Below, one piece after another: positions 20,410-31,500 of a stretch of DNA of 64,000 nt. The stretch is taken from positions 49,048-113,047 of the forward strand of contig JAAUSR010000007.1 of NCBI GenBank assembly GCA_012032555.1, written 5' to 3'. The first letter of the stretch is position 1. Every line of letters begins with the position of its first letter. The notes beneath the pieces are model-generated. The model ran no database searches, was not told the DNA's origin, and worked only from the letters and a program-made list of their open reading frames with translations. Source of the DNA: Thioploca sp. GTDB taxonomy: Bacteria > Pseudomonadota > Gammaproteobacteria > Beggiatoales > Beggiatoaceae. A program made the translations under genes and the position numbers.

Positions 20410-22971
20410 TTAATTTAACCGGCTAATAATAAAAACCTCGACTCGCCGATTCTGTGATCGTCCCGCTTCGGTTTCATTACTTGCTATGGGTCGTTGATCG
20501 GCTAAACCTTTCAAAATCAACTTATCACGAGTTAATACGGGACATTGACTGATTAAATAATCAGCAACGACTACCGCTCGCTCTAAAGAAAGTTTCTGCT
20601 TATGATCATCCGCCGCACTATTATCGGTATGACCAGCCAGCATAATTTTATCAATCTGTGCGATATTTTGACAGATTTCTGCGGCTAATTTTGCCAAAAT
20701 TGCCTGACTAGCTTCCGTTAAAGTAGCTTTGCCAGCTTCAAAGGTAATAATATAAAGCGGTTTGGTTGCTTTTTTATCGGCTTGAGATTTTTCCGGTGTA
20801 GAGTGAAGTTCAATTGGCAAAGCTCCTCCAAGTTGAGGTGTTGATACTTTTGCTTCTTCTTTCATGGGTTCTGATTCAACTACTGATTGTGGTAGCATTA
20901 ATATGCCTTCTGGCATAGCAGCAGGCGCTCCGTTTCTTATCCCCCTTAATCCCCGGATTGCTCCCATGTTCATGCGGTTGGACAAGCTGCCAGCAAGAGT
21001 ATCTTGCGCTTCTTCATCTTCACCAAAAATACCTTCGTAAGAAACACCTTCTGGTAATTCGACCGGCTGAACCACTGTTTGAGATTTACCCTCAATGTTA
21101 ACCACTTTTTCCTCGACCGCCACGAAACTAGTCCATTGCGTCATCAAGCGAAATGACAAACCTAATTGGGTGATCTGTTCAATTAATTCTGGAGTTTGAC
21201 CATCACGAACCATTTGGTTCATCAATTCGTGCACTTTTTGCCGTGCCCAGATGGTTGCCATCGCTTCATGTTCTGGCTGATTTTGGGGAAGTTGAACTGA
21301 TAATTTTTGTTCATAAGGTTGGGTACCTAATTGACCACGCACGGTGATAGTATCTTCACCACCTTGGGTATAACGCCCATGAATTTGAATCGGTTGTCCA
21401 GCCCATAGATCGGGTATTTTAGAGGGATAAAGTTCGTAAACATCCAGTTTACCCCAATCAATTTCAATATACGCTAAACTCGGACGATCCACGCGTTGAA
21501 AGAATTTGTCAATTACCGGGCTACTATCTTCATCTTGACGCACATAAAATGCCTCACCGCGACCTATTTCCGCAGCACGATTCAATAAATAGCGGTTAAC
21601 CGAAGAACCGACGCCTAAACTAAATACTCGGGCACCCCGTCTTGCTTTTTCAATCGCTGCTAAAATACGAGGTTCATCACCGACATAACCGTCAGTTAAT
21701 AAGAAAGCAATCCGTAAACGGCTTTCGCTGGCTGGTTGAGCTAAGGCTTCTAAAATGCCTTTTTGCATTTCTGTACCCCCTCTACCACTAAAACGCTCAA
21801 TGTAACGCAAAGCTTCTGCAGCATATTCCGAGGTATAGGGTTGTGGTTTTTCCCACAAGATACCGGTATCACCAGCAAAGCGTACCACATTAAAAATATC
21901 AGTAGAACGCATGCCTTGAATTAATCGTCGCATAGCTTCCTTCGATTTTTCGATAGGAAATCCCTGCATTGAACCGGAAGTATCCACAATAAAAATGAGT
22001 TCTCGTGGCACGACTTGCGTATCGGTAACGGTTTTTTGTGGTTGAATCATTAAAGTAAAAAAACCACGCCCATCTTGATGATGAGCAATAGTCGCCATGG
22101 TGGGGGTTTGAGCGGCGACTTCATAGCGAAGAATAAAATCCTTATTGGGAATAGTATCAGCGGGATGCAGTTTAATGGTGTGGTGATGCGGGTTAACTTC
22201 ATTAATATCAATCACGTGCGAAGTAGAATGCAGTTGGTGAATGGCTACCCCTGCTTCTAAATCGATTGCCAACGCCATATCATGACCGGTTCTTTCACCC
22301 GGTTTCAGCACCGGTGGCGTAATTCGAGACGCATCGGGTACAACATTGGTATCAGGTGACCAACCGGTACCGCTTTTTCCCATCGCTACCTCGCCAGGAA
22401 TATATCGTGGCCCAACCACCATGGGAAAAATTAACTCATAACTTCCTTCGCTATAGTGCAAAATATTGACATACTGAATCGTGATAACAATATTATCCCC
22501 CGGCATGATGTTAGCAACCGCTTGGGTAAAAATATTAGGACGTTCTTGTTCTAAAAGTGAGGCACGTTGTCCTTGCCTTTTAGCTTGTTCATAAATATCT
22601 TTTGCTTCTTCTTTACGTTTAATTATACCTTTAATAGTGCGTTGACCGATGGTCATTTGCATGTCGTTTACTGCGGCATCATCAGGTAAAGGAAAGGTAT
22701 AAACTGCCTCAATCGGCTTATCAAAAGGATTCTGATAATGCTGCGTTACCGTCGCACTCGCAACAAAACCAGATACTTCGATTTTAACATCGGTGTGTTG
22801 GAGCGGCATTTCCAGCTTGGTTGAAGGTTTTTCACCGCCCATTTGTACAATTTCCAGTGAACCAGGATTGATATCTTCGGCTAGATTTCCAGGACGTTCA
22901 TTGGCATGAACCGGAAAAGAAAACCAACCGAATGATAATATCGTCATCAAAATGTTAACTATTGAGCGCAT
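20410..22971 (-). CDS. Surface protein with VIT, VWA (MIDAS) and OmpA-like C-terminal domains
   Basis: An 853-residue exported protein with signal peptide MRSIVNILMTILSFGWFSF. Domain order: VIT (about 45-175), von Willebrand A with an intact metal-ion site DTSGSM near residue 330, a linker rich in Pro/Glu, and a C-terminal OmpA-type peptidoglycan-binding domain (GHTDNSA near 778, then NRRVEVFI at the end). VIT-VWA proteins are often sortase targets in marine Proteobacteria; here the OmpA domain replaces a sorting signal, suggesting attachment to peptidoglycan. A role in adhesion is inferred from the VWA domain. GGAG precedes the ATG by 8 bases. It appears monocistronic. Confidence 0.88.
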   Translation of the reverse strand: MRSIVNILMTILSFGWFSFPVHANERPGNLAEDINPGSLEIVQMGGEKPSTKLEMPLQHTDVKIEVSGFVASATVTQHYQNPFDKPIEAVYTFPLPDDAAVNDMQMTIGQRTIKGIIKRKEEAKDIYEQAKRQGQRASLLEQERPNIFTQAVANIMPGDNIVITIQYVNILHYSEGSYELIFPMVVGPRYIPGEVAMGKSGTGWSPDTNVVPDASRITPPVLKPGERTGHDMALAIDLEAGVAIHQLHSTSHVIDINEVNPHHHTIKLHPADTIPNKDFILRYEVAAQTPTMATIAHHQDGRGFFTLMIQPQKTVTDTQVVPRELIFIVDTSGSMQGFPIEKSKEAMRRLIQGMRSTDIFNVVRFAGDTGILWEKPQPYTSEYAAEALRYIERFSGRGGTEMQKGILEALAQPASESRLRIAFLLTDGYVGDEPRILAAIEKARRGARVFSLGVGSSVNRYLLNRAAEIGRGEAFYVRQDEDSSPVIDKFFQRVDRPSLAYIEIDWGKLDVYELYPSKIPDLWAGQPIQIHGRYTQGGEDTITVRGQLGTQPYEQKLSVQLPQNQPEHEAMATIWARQKVHELMNQMVRDGQTPELIEQITQLGLSFRLMTQWTSFVAVEEKVVNIEGKSQTVVQPVELPEGVSYEGIFGEDEEAQDTLAGSLSNRMNMGAIRGLRGIRNGAPAAMPEGILMLPQSVVESEPMKEEAKVSTPQLGGALPIELHSTPEKSQADKKATKPLYIITFEAGKATLTEASQAILAKLAAEICQNIAQIDKIMLAGHTDNSAADDHKQKLSLERAVVVADYLISQCPVLTRDKLILKGLADQRPIASNETEAGRSQNRRVEVFIISRLN

Positions 22972-23090
22972 TTGCTTTCTCCGATCAGTGACTCAGTTGA
23001 GATTATACGCTAGCATAAAGCTAGTCACCATAAGTAATCAATAATTAACAATTGACCACATAACCACAATACGACCCACACATTGGAGCA

Positions 23091-23219
23091 TCAATGGCAA
23101 GCTTGAACAAAAGTATCGTCAACTCGGTTAGCTAAATTGGCAACCGCCTGTGCCTCGGTATGGATAACAGCTAGTCCTAAGGTTTTTAATTGTTCCGCCG
23201 GTTGATTAGGTATGGACAT
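23091..23219 (-). pseudogene. Truncated 5' remnant of an arabinose-5-phosphate isomerase (kdsD/kpsF) gene
   Basis: A 42-codon frame encodes LKTLGLAVIHTEAQAVANLA followed by NRVDDTFVQACH and then a TGA. This closely follows the N-terminal helix of KdsD/KpsF proteins (IEAQAVAALAERIDEAFVRACEL). The SIS and CBS domains that should follow are absent. It appears to be the residue of a deletion or gene insertion next to the methyltransferase at 23268. The call comes from remembered family sequence, not a search. Confidence 0.55.
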
Positions 23220-23267
23220 ATATCATATTATAGGGCATAAAAATACAAATCGAATTATTGTATAACT

Positions 23268-24185
23268 ATGAAAAAGTATCAATTCATTAAATCTACTGTT
23301 AAGAAGTTACTCGAAAAGCTACCTTACTGTGGTAAGTCCATCCGTGCAAACAAACGAATGATGTATCCACCTGGACATTTTTATTCCCCCATTGCCCTTT
23401 TAGAAGATATCAAATTAAAGGAAAAAGAGATTTTTGATTTCTTTCCAAGAAAAATTGCGGGTATTGATCTCAATGAAACAGAACAACTTACCTTACTTAA
23501 TGAATTTAAAAAGTATTACCAAGAATTACCTTTTAGTACTAATAAAAAAGCAGGCTTAAGGTATTTTTTTGAAGGTGAAGTTTTGGGTTATGGTTATTCA
23601 GACGCAATTACACTTTACTGTATGATTAGACATCTACAACCCAAAAAAATCATTGAAGTGGGGTGTGGTAAATCTTCTTGCGTCACTTTAGATACCAATG
23701 AATTATTTTTTGATAATTCTATTTCGTGTACTTTTATCGAACCTTATCCAAAGAAATTCTTTTCACTCATCAAGCCGGCAGATTTAGAAAAAGTAGAAGT
23801 TATTCCTAAAAAACTTCAAGAGGTTGAACTCAGTAAATTCTCAACTTTATCAGCCGGTGATATTTTATTTATAGATTCGACTCATGTTTCCAAAATTAAC
23901 AGTGATGTTAACTATATATTTTTCAATATTCTGCCACATTTACAAGCGGGTGTGTTTATCCATTTCCATGACGTTTTTTATCCATTTGAATATCCAAAAG
24001 AATGGATTTATTCAGGTATAGCTTGGAACGAAGATTATCTATTGAGAGCCTTCTTGCAATACAATAATGCTTTTAAAATTGTGTTCTTTAATAGTTTCTT
24101 AATAAAGTTTTATGAGCAAAAAATTAAGGCGGCAATGCCCTTGTTGTTGACTAAAGCGGGAAGTATTTGGATTAAAAAAATTTAG
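23268..24185 (+). CDS. Class I SAM-dependent methyltransferase (Methyltransf_24-like)
   Basis: The 305-residue protein has a basic N-terminus and a Rossmann-type core with the SAM-binding motif IIEVGCGKSSCVTLD near residue 127, a second motif FIEPYP, and GDILFIDSTH (residue ~205). FIHFHDVFYPFEYPKEW follows, typical of the family often linked to surface polysaccharide or glycolipid modification. No signal peptide or membrane segment is evident. The gene is AT-rich (about 35% GC), poorer than its neighbours, and has no partners. It sits beside a kdsD remnant, which may mark a former sugar-biosynthesis locus. Confidence 0.78.
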   Translation: MKKYQFIKSTVKKLLEKLPYCGKSIRANKRMMYPPGHFYSPIALLEDIKLKEKEIFDFFPRKIAGIDLNETEQLTLLNEFKKYYQELPFSTNKKAGLRYFFEGEVLGYGYSDAITLYCMIRHLQPKKIIEVGCGKSSCVTLDTNELFFDNSISCTFIEPYPKKFFSLIKPADLEKVEVIPKKLQEVELSKFSTLSAGDILFIDSTHVSKINSDVNYIFFNILPHLQAGVFIHFHDVFYPFEYPKEWIYSGIAWNEDYLLRAFLQYNNAFKIVFFNSFLIKFYEQKIKAAMPLLLTKAGSIWIKKI

Positions 24186-24285
24186 TGTATTTTATAACTG
24201 CTTTTCCTGATAGAACTCAGACTACTCTGAAAGTTGTTACAGTTCCTTAAGTTGGATAAAGCGTCGGTCAGACTACGCCAAGCTT

Positions 24286-24391
24286 CAATGCCATTAAGTT
24301 AAGGGTAAAAACCTTAGTTTGTTCCTACTCCATACCGCCTCTGTCGGGACGTATTCGCCAGCTTACTCAATAGCTTAACTGAATGGCATTG
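24286..24391. mobile_element. MITE-like element with 18-bp terminal inverted repeats
   Basis: The left end CAATGCCATTAAGTTAAG (24286-24303) and the right end CTTAACTGAATGGCATTG (24374-24391) are inverted repeats with one mismatch, bounding 106 bases with no gene. Exact copies of the same 18-mer occur at 28437-28454 (inverted) and 60411-60428, and a 15-base version at 20343-20357. This dispersed distribution fits a non-autonomous mobile or palindromic element. No transposase for it is seen here. Confidence 0.65.
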
Positions 24392-24507
24392 GAACGGCAG
24401 GAATTGCCGTAAAATTCTCCCTGTTTAAATAATAACAACTTCTTCTCTGTTGAGAGAATCTTCAAAACTGCGGTCGGCTAAATCCGAATGAGCGTGTTTC
24501 TGCATAG

Positions 24508-25656
24508 CTACTTTGACAAATGATAATCAATTAAATCGTGAACCACAAAGTCAGGCTCCAACTGTTGAATAAAGGCAGTATCACGGTTACCTATGACCGT
24601 TTGCTGTAGATTTTCTATTAATAACCGGGTAGCAGAAGGATAGGGCCAGGGTGAAAAATCAATACGTCCATTACCCCATTCCGGATGTAAAATAGCTTGA
24701 TTCGTGCCATAAGTTTGGGTGTCATAAGTTAACATTGCTCGTTTCAGTACGTTAGCGGTTACGGGAATATAATTATTTCCCGCTTGAGACAAAATTATAG
24801 CTGATTCTGCTTTGTGTTGTTGCGCATAAGCTTGTGCTTTGACAATCGCATTCATAATTTTCTGGGTCCATTCCGGTTGAGCAGTCACCGTATTTTCATT
24901 CATACAAATGACACAACAGGGGTGGTTTTTCCAAATATCACCGGTAAATCGTAAAATGGTTGCACCGGCTTGTAATTCTCCTTTAGCATTAATGGGTTCA
25001 GCAACAATATAAGCATCAATATTACGTGCTTGTAAGGCCCAAACCATTAAAGGTGGTGGTAACACTCTGAGATTCACTTCAGTGGCTGCTAACTTTTCAT
25101 AGTGCGGTTTAACGACTGGTTTTAAACCAACATGGCGTAATGCCATCTGTAATAAAATATTGTGCATGGAATACCAATAAGGGATAGCTATCTGTTTCCC
25201 AGCTAGGTCGGTAAAAGAATGCGCTGAGATATGGTTACCAACCACAATAGCTGAACCATTCAAATGTGCCCAAGACATAATTTTAATGGGTATTTTTTGG
25301 TTATAACGTAACCAAATAGGAATCGGATTAAGAAAGTGAACTAAGTTATATTTTTCAGTGAAAAATCCTTGAATTAACTGAGTCCAACTAGGCACCATTG
25401 TAGGTGGAGCAACAGTTAGGCCTTCTGCTTGAAAATACCCCTTAGCATGTGCTATTAATAAAGCTGTTGCATCCGCAATGGGTAAGTAACCGATTTTAAT
25501 CACTTCAGCATGATTGGTTTGTGTCCAGCCGTGACGAGGTAAACCCAGACCAGTTGCCATGAGTCCACCGGTCACTAATATATTTCGTAAAAAATCACGA
25601 CGACTCATTTCATAATCCCCTAAATAGGGTATAGCAGCATGAGGAAGATTAAGCAT
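24508..25656 (-). CDS. Tat-exported NMT1/NrtA-like periplasmic binding protein
   Basis: The 382-residue protein carries the twin-arginine signal SRRDFLRN (residues 18-25) followed by a hydrophobic segment, then a type 2 periplasmic-binding fold of the NMT1/NrtA/SsuA family (IKIGYLPIADATALLIAHAK, MSWAHLNGSAIVVGN). Such proteins bind nitrate, taurine, sulfonates or thiamine precursors for ABC uptake. No permease or ATPase gene adjoins it. It is divergent, 85 bases apart, from a NIT-domain chemoreceptor, so a ligand-presenting role in nitrate or anion sensing is possible. An in-frame Met at 25608, preceded by AGGGGAT, is an equally good start and would place RR near the N-terminus. Confidence 0.8.
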   Translation of the reverse strand: MLNLPHAAIPYLGDYEMSRRDFLRNILVTGGLMATGLGLPRHGWTQTNHAEVIKIGYLPIADATALLIAHAKGYFQAEGLTVAPPTMVPSWTQLIQGFFTEKYNLVHFLNPIPIWLRYNQKIPIKIMSWAHLNGSAIVVGNHISAHSFTDLAGKQIAIPYWYSMHNILLQMALRHVGLKPVVKPHYEKLAATEVNLRVLPPPLMVWALQARNIDAYIVAEPINAKGELQAGATILRFTGDIWKNHPCCVICMNENTVTAQPEWTQKIMNAIVKAQAYAQQHKAESAIILSQAGNNYIPVTANVLKRAMLTYDTQTYGTNQAILHPEWGNGRIDFSPWPYPSATRLLIENLQQTVIGNRDTAFIQQLEPDFVVHDLIDYHLSK

Positions 25657-25741
25657 ATCTTTTTCCTTCTCAAAGTTTGATTTAACACAACGATAGCGTA
25701 ATTATTAACTAAGTAGACTATTTATTATTTGGAGATCTATA

Positions 25742-28408
25742 ATGAAATTAGTAGCTGACTTGCAAATTAAATACAAATTGGCATTGATGCTGTTGTTACC
25801 TTTATTGGGCTTACTGTTTTTCGCAGTTAATGTGGTGACGGAAAAAGCCGGTATAGCACACGAAATGAGTCAGTTAGAAAAATTAATCCAATTATCATTG
25901 AAATTAAGTACAGTAGTTCATCAAATTCAACATGAACGGAATGTCAGCGAACTATTTTTAAAAACACAAGGTAATCAATATTTTAATGAATTAGATCAGG
26001 CATTGACCTCAACTGATCAGGTGATAAAAGAACTTAACCAGTTTATATCTACTCTAGATACGAGCCATTATCCTATCGATTTTACAACACGTTGGCAGCA
26101 ACTGCAGCAGATCATTAGCACACTTAAAACTATTCGTGCGCAAGTTAGTTCGCAGCAGAATAATGAAAATCAGACAGTCACTGTTTATAGTAATGTTAAT
26201 AATAAAATAATTAATTTTATTAGCTATATTAGTAATATTTACCAACACAAGAATTTTGACCGATTAAAATTAGCTTACTTTAATTGGGTAATGGCTAAAG
26301 AAAAATCAGCATTGGAAGGCAATTTACTCAGTCGGGTTTTCAAACAACGTTATTTTGAATTAGGTGAATTTCGCCAATTTGTCGAACTTGTTTCACAACA
26401 ACAAGCTTATTTGGAAGCAATTCAACAGGATATGAGTGGTGAACAACAAGCTTTTTTTGAGAAAAAACTGGCCAATCGATTTATTACAGAAATTAATCAT
26501 ATGCGAGAAATCGCTTATGAAGCTAGTATTGATGGTATTATCAAAACCGATCTAATTGATACTGAAGGTGTTATGAGAAAGAGCATTTCTGAATATTGGT
26601 TTAATATGCACACGGGTAAAATGGCGCTATTCAAAGAAATAGAAAACCACCTCGCTCGTGATTTAATGACCCGATCCTACCAAGCGAGACAACAGGCTCA
26701 AACTGAATATCTTCTTATTCTCATCGTCACTTCAATGATTATTATTTTTACCTTGTTACTGGGTTACTTCATTTTAACCGGGATAATTAATCGTCTTAAG
26801 CAAGCTGTCAGTGTCGCTAGTGCGATTTCTGCAGGATATCTAGACACGATTATTCGGATAGAGTCAAAAGATGAAACTGGCCAACTACTTCGAGAAATTG
26901 CCAGTATGCAAACTCAATTGCGTAATCGCCTCGAAGCTGATAAACAAATGACCAACCATTTACACCAACAAATGGAAGAAAACCAACGAATCGCTAATGA
27001 AGCGCTACGTATCAATAAAGCTTTAGACAATGTAACCACACCGGTTGTTATTATGGATAATGACCATCATATTATTTACTTAAATAGAATGGCCGGTAAA
27101 TTGTTAGAAAAAGAAAATTTACAGTGGGTAACCAATCTGAGTGAATTTAAGCTAAAAGAATGGACTGATAATCAAGAAGATACCCAAGAAGAACGGGATT
27201 TTCAATGCCAATTATTATTTCAATTGACGGATAGCTATTCTTCTCGCTTTAAAATGGGTAATCTCATCATTGATTCAACCATTACACCGGTTATCAATGA
27301 ACAAGGAGAACATCTCGGTACCGTAGCGGAATTTCCTGATATTACCGTTCAAGTCGGTCTAGAACAAGAAATTAACACTGTTATTCAGGCCGTTTCTCAA
27401 GGTAATTTTCAACAACGAATTAAACTAGATAACAAAATTGGCTTTTTTCAGGTATTCAGTCAAGGAATCAATCAAATTATTGATTTAAACCAAGTGGTCA
27501 TTAACGATATTCTGGATATGTTCTCTGCTTTAGCGAAAGGTTATTTGACGCAAACCATTGCAAACCGTAGCTATACCGGTAGCTTTGCCCAATTGAAAGA
27601 AGACGCAAATACTACTGTGCAAAAATTGTTGGAAACTATTAGTGTCATAAAAAAAGCGGCTGAAGCCATCGATAAAGCTGCTGAAGCGATTTCTCAAGAT
27701 AATTACAATTTGAATCAACGAACTGAACAACAAGCCGCCGCATTAGAACAAACTGCCGCAAGCATGGAACAATTAACCTCTACTGTCCAGCAAAATGCTG
27801 ATAATACTAGACAGGCTAATCAACTGGCAACTAATGCCAAAGAACGTGCTATCCAAGGAGGTGAGTTAGTCAATAATGCGATTACCGCGATGATTGCTAT
27901 CAATCAAAGTAGTCAGAAAGTAGCTAATATTATTAATGTTATTGATGAAATTGCTTTTCAAACTAATTTATTAGCCTTAAATGCAGCCGTTGAAGCCGCT
28001 CGTGCCGGTGATAAAGGTCACGGTTTCGCTGTGGTTGCTACCGAAGTACGCAACCTAGCACAACGTAGTGCTACTGCTGCTAAAGAGATCAAAGAATTAA
28101 TTAGAGAGAGTGTTACCAAAATTGCTCAAGGTACTCAATTAGTTAATCAATCTGGACAAACGTTAGAAGAATTAGTAAGTGCAGTGAAAACGGTAAGCGA
28201 ACATATTGCTGAAATTGCTATAGCGACTCGAGAACAATCTGGGGGTATCAATCAAATTAACAAAGCTATCATTCAAATGGACGAAATGACTCAGCAAAAT
28301 GCGACCTTAGTGGGTAGAAGTGCCGTAACCAGTCAAGCTTTGGCTGAACAGGCGCAACAACTGATTCAACAAGTCGCTTTTTTCAAGTTGAATATGGAAA
28401 TTAGCTAA
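25742..28408 (+). CDS. Methyl-accepting chemotaxis protein with NIT (nitrate/nitrite-sensing) domain
   Basis: An 888-residue receptor with a first membrane segment (about 12-30), a large periplasmic helical NIT domain (about 45-310; [14 protein letters not shown] is the family's HER-type signature), a second membrane segment (about 322-346), HAMP (about 345-400), PAS (about 425-540; [19 protein letters not shown]), a second HAMP-like stretch and the signalling hairpin (about 640-880) with the tip [22 protein letters not shown] domains respond to nitrate and nitrite. Tactic responses to nitrate make sense for nitrate-storing sulfur bacteria. GGAG is placed 9 bases before the ATG. The neighbouring binding protein may supply ligand. 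Confidence 0.92.
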   Translation: MKLVADLQIKYKLALMLLLPLLGLLFFAVNVVTEKAGIAHEMSQLEKLIQLSLKLSTVVHQIQHERNVSELFLKTQGNQYFNELDQALTSTDQVIKELNQFISTLDTSHYPIDFTTRWQQLQQIISTLKTIRAQVSSQQNNENQTVTVYSNVNNKIINFISYISNIYQHKNFDRLKLAYFNWVMAKEKSALEGNLLSRVFKQRYFELGEFRQFVELVSQQQAYLEAIQQDMSGEQQAFFEKKLANRFITEINHMREIAYEASIDGIIKTDLIDTEGVMRKSISEYWFNMHTGKMALFKEIENHLARDLMTRSYQARQQAQTEYLLILIVTSMIIIFTLLLGYFILTGIINRLKQAVSVASAISAGYLDTIIRIESKDETGQLLREIASMQTQLRNRLEADKQMTNHLHQQMEENQRIANEALRINKALDNVTTPVVIMDNDHHIIYLNRMAGKLLEKENLQWVTNLSEFKLKEWTDNQEDTQEERDFQCQLLFQLTDSYSSRFKMGNLIIDSTITPVINEQGEHLGTVAEFPDITVQVGLEQEINTVIQAVSQGNFQQRIKLDNKIGFFQVFSQGINQIIDLNQVVINDILDMFSALAKGYLTQTIANRSYTGSFAQLKEDANTTVQKLLETISVIKKAAEAIDKAAEAISQDNYNLNQRTEQQAAALEQTAASMEQLTSTVQQNADNTRQANQLATNAKERAIQGGELVNNAITAMIAINQSSQKVANIINVIDEIAFQTNLLALNAAVEAARAGDKGHGFAVVATEVRNLAQRSATAAKEIKELIRESVTKIAQGTQLVNQSGQTLEELVSAVKTVSEHIAEIAIATREQSGGINQINKAIIQMDEMTQQNATLVGRSAVTSQALAEQAQQLIQQVAFFKLNMEIS

Positions 28409-28436
28409 AACTTCACTGTGATTAAGTAAAGTTTTC

Positions 28437-28454
28437 CTTAACTTAATGGCATTG
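28437..28454 (-). repeat. Copy of the 18-mer MITE end sequence
   Basis: CTTAACTTAATGGCATTG is the exact reverse complement of the left end of the element at 24286. The partner end was not found. The spacer to the next gene also contains a run of nine G (28537-28545), which could be a slippage hotspot or an assembly problem. Confidence 0.6.
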
Positions 28455-28562
28455 ACGCGGTGCACAGCTTACTTGGCTGAGTTGGCTGCGAAATCCAGTT
28501 GATAGAGGAATAGGGTGTTCGCCTTTGCGCTGATGAGGGGGGGGGTGGTTACGTTAGGCGAG

Positions 28563-31500
28563 TTACTTGATTTCCTCCTGAATTAAAGCCCTAAGCACTT
28601 CTTTAGTCAAGGGATTTTCTCCTTTCTTAAGCATTTTAATCCAAGCCTGTCGTTGTTGCTGACCATATTTCCAAAACAGATGGTCGATATAAAATTGAAA
28701 ATCTTCAATAGCACCTTGGGTATCACCGGTCAGAGCACGCGCTAAGCCACGACTATCTCGAAAATGGGGTTGATCAGGTTCCAAGGTAACCGCATTTTCA
28801 CAAGCATTGTTAACCTGGTCAGCGTGTCCACGCAAACTACCCCAGCGACATAACCTTTCCCAAGCATAAGCAGGAATCTCCCAACTCCCTGCAGCCGTTT
28901 TATAAAAATCTAAGGCTGAAATGATTTCACCTTGTTTAGCTTGTTGTTCACCTTGTGCGACTGCTGCAATAGCTTGAAACCGAGTTTCAGGGTCAAAATT
29001 TAAAGTGGTATCTAATTTTAATGCTGATTGAAAAGCAGTAACTGATTTTTGATACCTACCTATCCTAGCAAATTGTACAGCAGTAAAGTACAGCGCTTGT
29101 GCAGCTAATTGTTTGGCTTTAAGTTCCGGATTAAGATTTAAGTTCTGGTCTAGGTCGATAGCTTGTTTAAAGCTGGTTATCGCCGCTGGAATATCATTGT
29201 TTCTCGCTTGTTCTTCTCCCAGAGTCCGTTTTTTCTGTGCTAAAATTTGTTTAGCTTTAATTTCCGGATTAAAATTTAAAGTATCATCTAACGCGATAGC
29301 TTTTTGGAACTCATCAATTGCTTCTTGAAGTTTATCTGGTTGTTGTGCGAGTTGTTCGCCTTTAATTAATTTAGCTTGTAAAATCAATTTTTTGGCTTGG
29401 GTTTGGGGATCAAAATCTAAAGTTTTATCCCATTGTTTCATTTGTTGAAGATCCGTTATGATTTCTTGGGGGTTATCTTCTTTAGCTAATTGTTCAACTC
29501 GTTCTAATTGGCTTTGTACTGCAATTTGTCTGGCTCTGACTTGGGGATCGAAGTTTAACAACGGTTCTTTAGCCAGCACCGATTTAAATGTGGTAATCGC
29601 AGCTTGGATATCTCCTTGTTGAGCTAACTTCTCACCGGTGGCTATCTTTGTTAAGGCAACATCACTTGGATACTGTTTACAGGTTGGTTGATAGGACCGA
29701 CCGCCCAAATAACGCTGCCATTCCACTTGAGTTAAATTACGATTAGCCCGCCGACAAGCCTTTTTTAACCAAGAGGATAAGTCAACATCCCATAATATCA
29801 CTGTACCATCTTCACTAGCAGAGGCGAGTTGTTTCCCATTAGGACTAAAGCTAATGTTCCAAACCGTAGCGGTATGCCCACGCAAAGGTTCACCTAGGGG
29901 TTGTTGGGTCTGAACATCCCACAGACGCACAGTGTTATCAGAACTAGCGGAAGCTAAGTATTTACCATCAGGACTGAAACTAATGCTCCAAATTCTAGCG
30001 GTATGTCCATGCAGTGGTTTTCCTAACAATTGATGGGTTTGGACATCCCACAGGCTTATGGTATCACCAAAACTAGTGAAAGCCATTTGTTTCCCATCAG
30101 GACTGAAGCTAATGGTACGAACTTCAAGGGCATTTACGAGCAATGATTTTCCTAACGGTTGGTGGGTTTGGACATCCCACCGACGCACCGTTTTGTCTGA
30201 ACTAGCGGAGGCGAGTTGCTTCCCATCGGGGCTAAAACTAACACTCATAACTCGATCAGTATGCCCACGCAAGGGTTCTCCCTGTGGCCGGTGAGTCTGA
30301 ATATTCCACAGGCGTATCGTGTTGTCCGAACCGGCAGAAGCGAGTTGCTTCCCATCGGGGCTGAAACTGACACTCAACACGGTACCAGTATGCCCACGCA
30401 AGGGTTCACCGAGTGCTTGTTGGGTTTGGACATCCCACAGACGCACGGTGCTATCTGAACTAGCTGAGGCTAATTGCTTCCCATCAGGGCTGAAGTTGAT
30501 ACTTAAAATTTTATTAGTGTGCCCGTGCAATGGTTTTCCCAGTGGTTGTTGAGTCTGAACATCCCACAGACGCACAGTGTGATCTGAACTAGCGATGGCT
30601 AATTGTTTTCCATTAGGACTGAAGCTGACACTCTTAATCCCGGTGGTATTTTTATATAACGGTTTCCCGAGTAGTTGTCGGTTCTCAACTTCCCACAAAC
30701 GCACAGTGCCATCTAGACTAGCAGTAGCGAGTTGCTTCCCATCGGAGCTAAAGTTGACGTTCCAAACTGCGGCAGTATGTCCACGCAAAGGTTCCCCTAA
30801 TGGTTGGTGAGTCTGAATATTCCATAGACGTATGGTGCTATCCGAACTGGTTGAAGCTAAGCGTTGACCGTCCGTGCTGAAACTAACGTCCAAAACTTCA
30901 GCGATATGTCCACGCAAAGGTTCTCCCAATTGTTGTTGAGTCTGAACATCCCACAGACGCACGGTGTTATCTGAGCTGGCAGAGGCCAACAATCTCCCGT
31001 CAGGGCTAAATCTGGCACGCCAAACCGGAGCATTATGCCCACGCAAGGGTTCCCCTAGTAGTTGTTGGGTTTGGACATCCCATAATCGTATCGTGTTGTC
31101 ATCACTAGCAGAAGCGAGTTGTTTCCCATCGGGGCTAAAACTAACACTCATGACTCGATCAGTATGCCCACGCAAAGGTTTCCCTAATGGTTGGTGGCTT
31201 TGGACATTCCACAAACGTACCGTGTTATCCAAGCTAGCGGAGGCTAATTGTTTCCCATCCGGGCTGAAGCAAATACTCAAAACTTTATCAGTATGCCCAA
31301 GCAAAGGTTTCCCCAATGGTTGATGGGTTTGAACATCCCACAGACGCACGGTGTTGTCCGAACTAGCAGAGGCGAGTTGCTTCCCATCAGGACTGAAGCT
31401 GACCCCTGAAACCATGTCAGTATGCCCAAGCAAGGGTTCCCCCAGTGGCTGATGGGTCTGAACATCCCACAGGCGCACGGTATTATCTGAGTTGGCAGCG

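Noticed and set aside
28537..28545. Run of nine G as a phase-variation tract
   Set aside because: It lies in an intergenic spacer, not within a coding sequence or a clear promoter spacer, and could be an assembly artefact.
29113..31323. Many plus-strand frames antisense to the WD40 repeats
   Set aside because: They recur with the 129-base period of the WD40 units and are shadows of that coding sequence.
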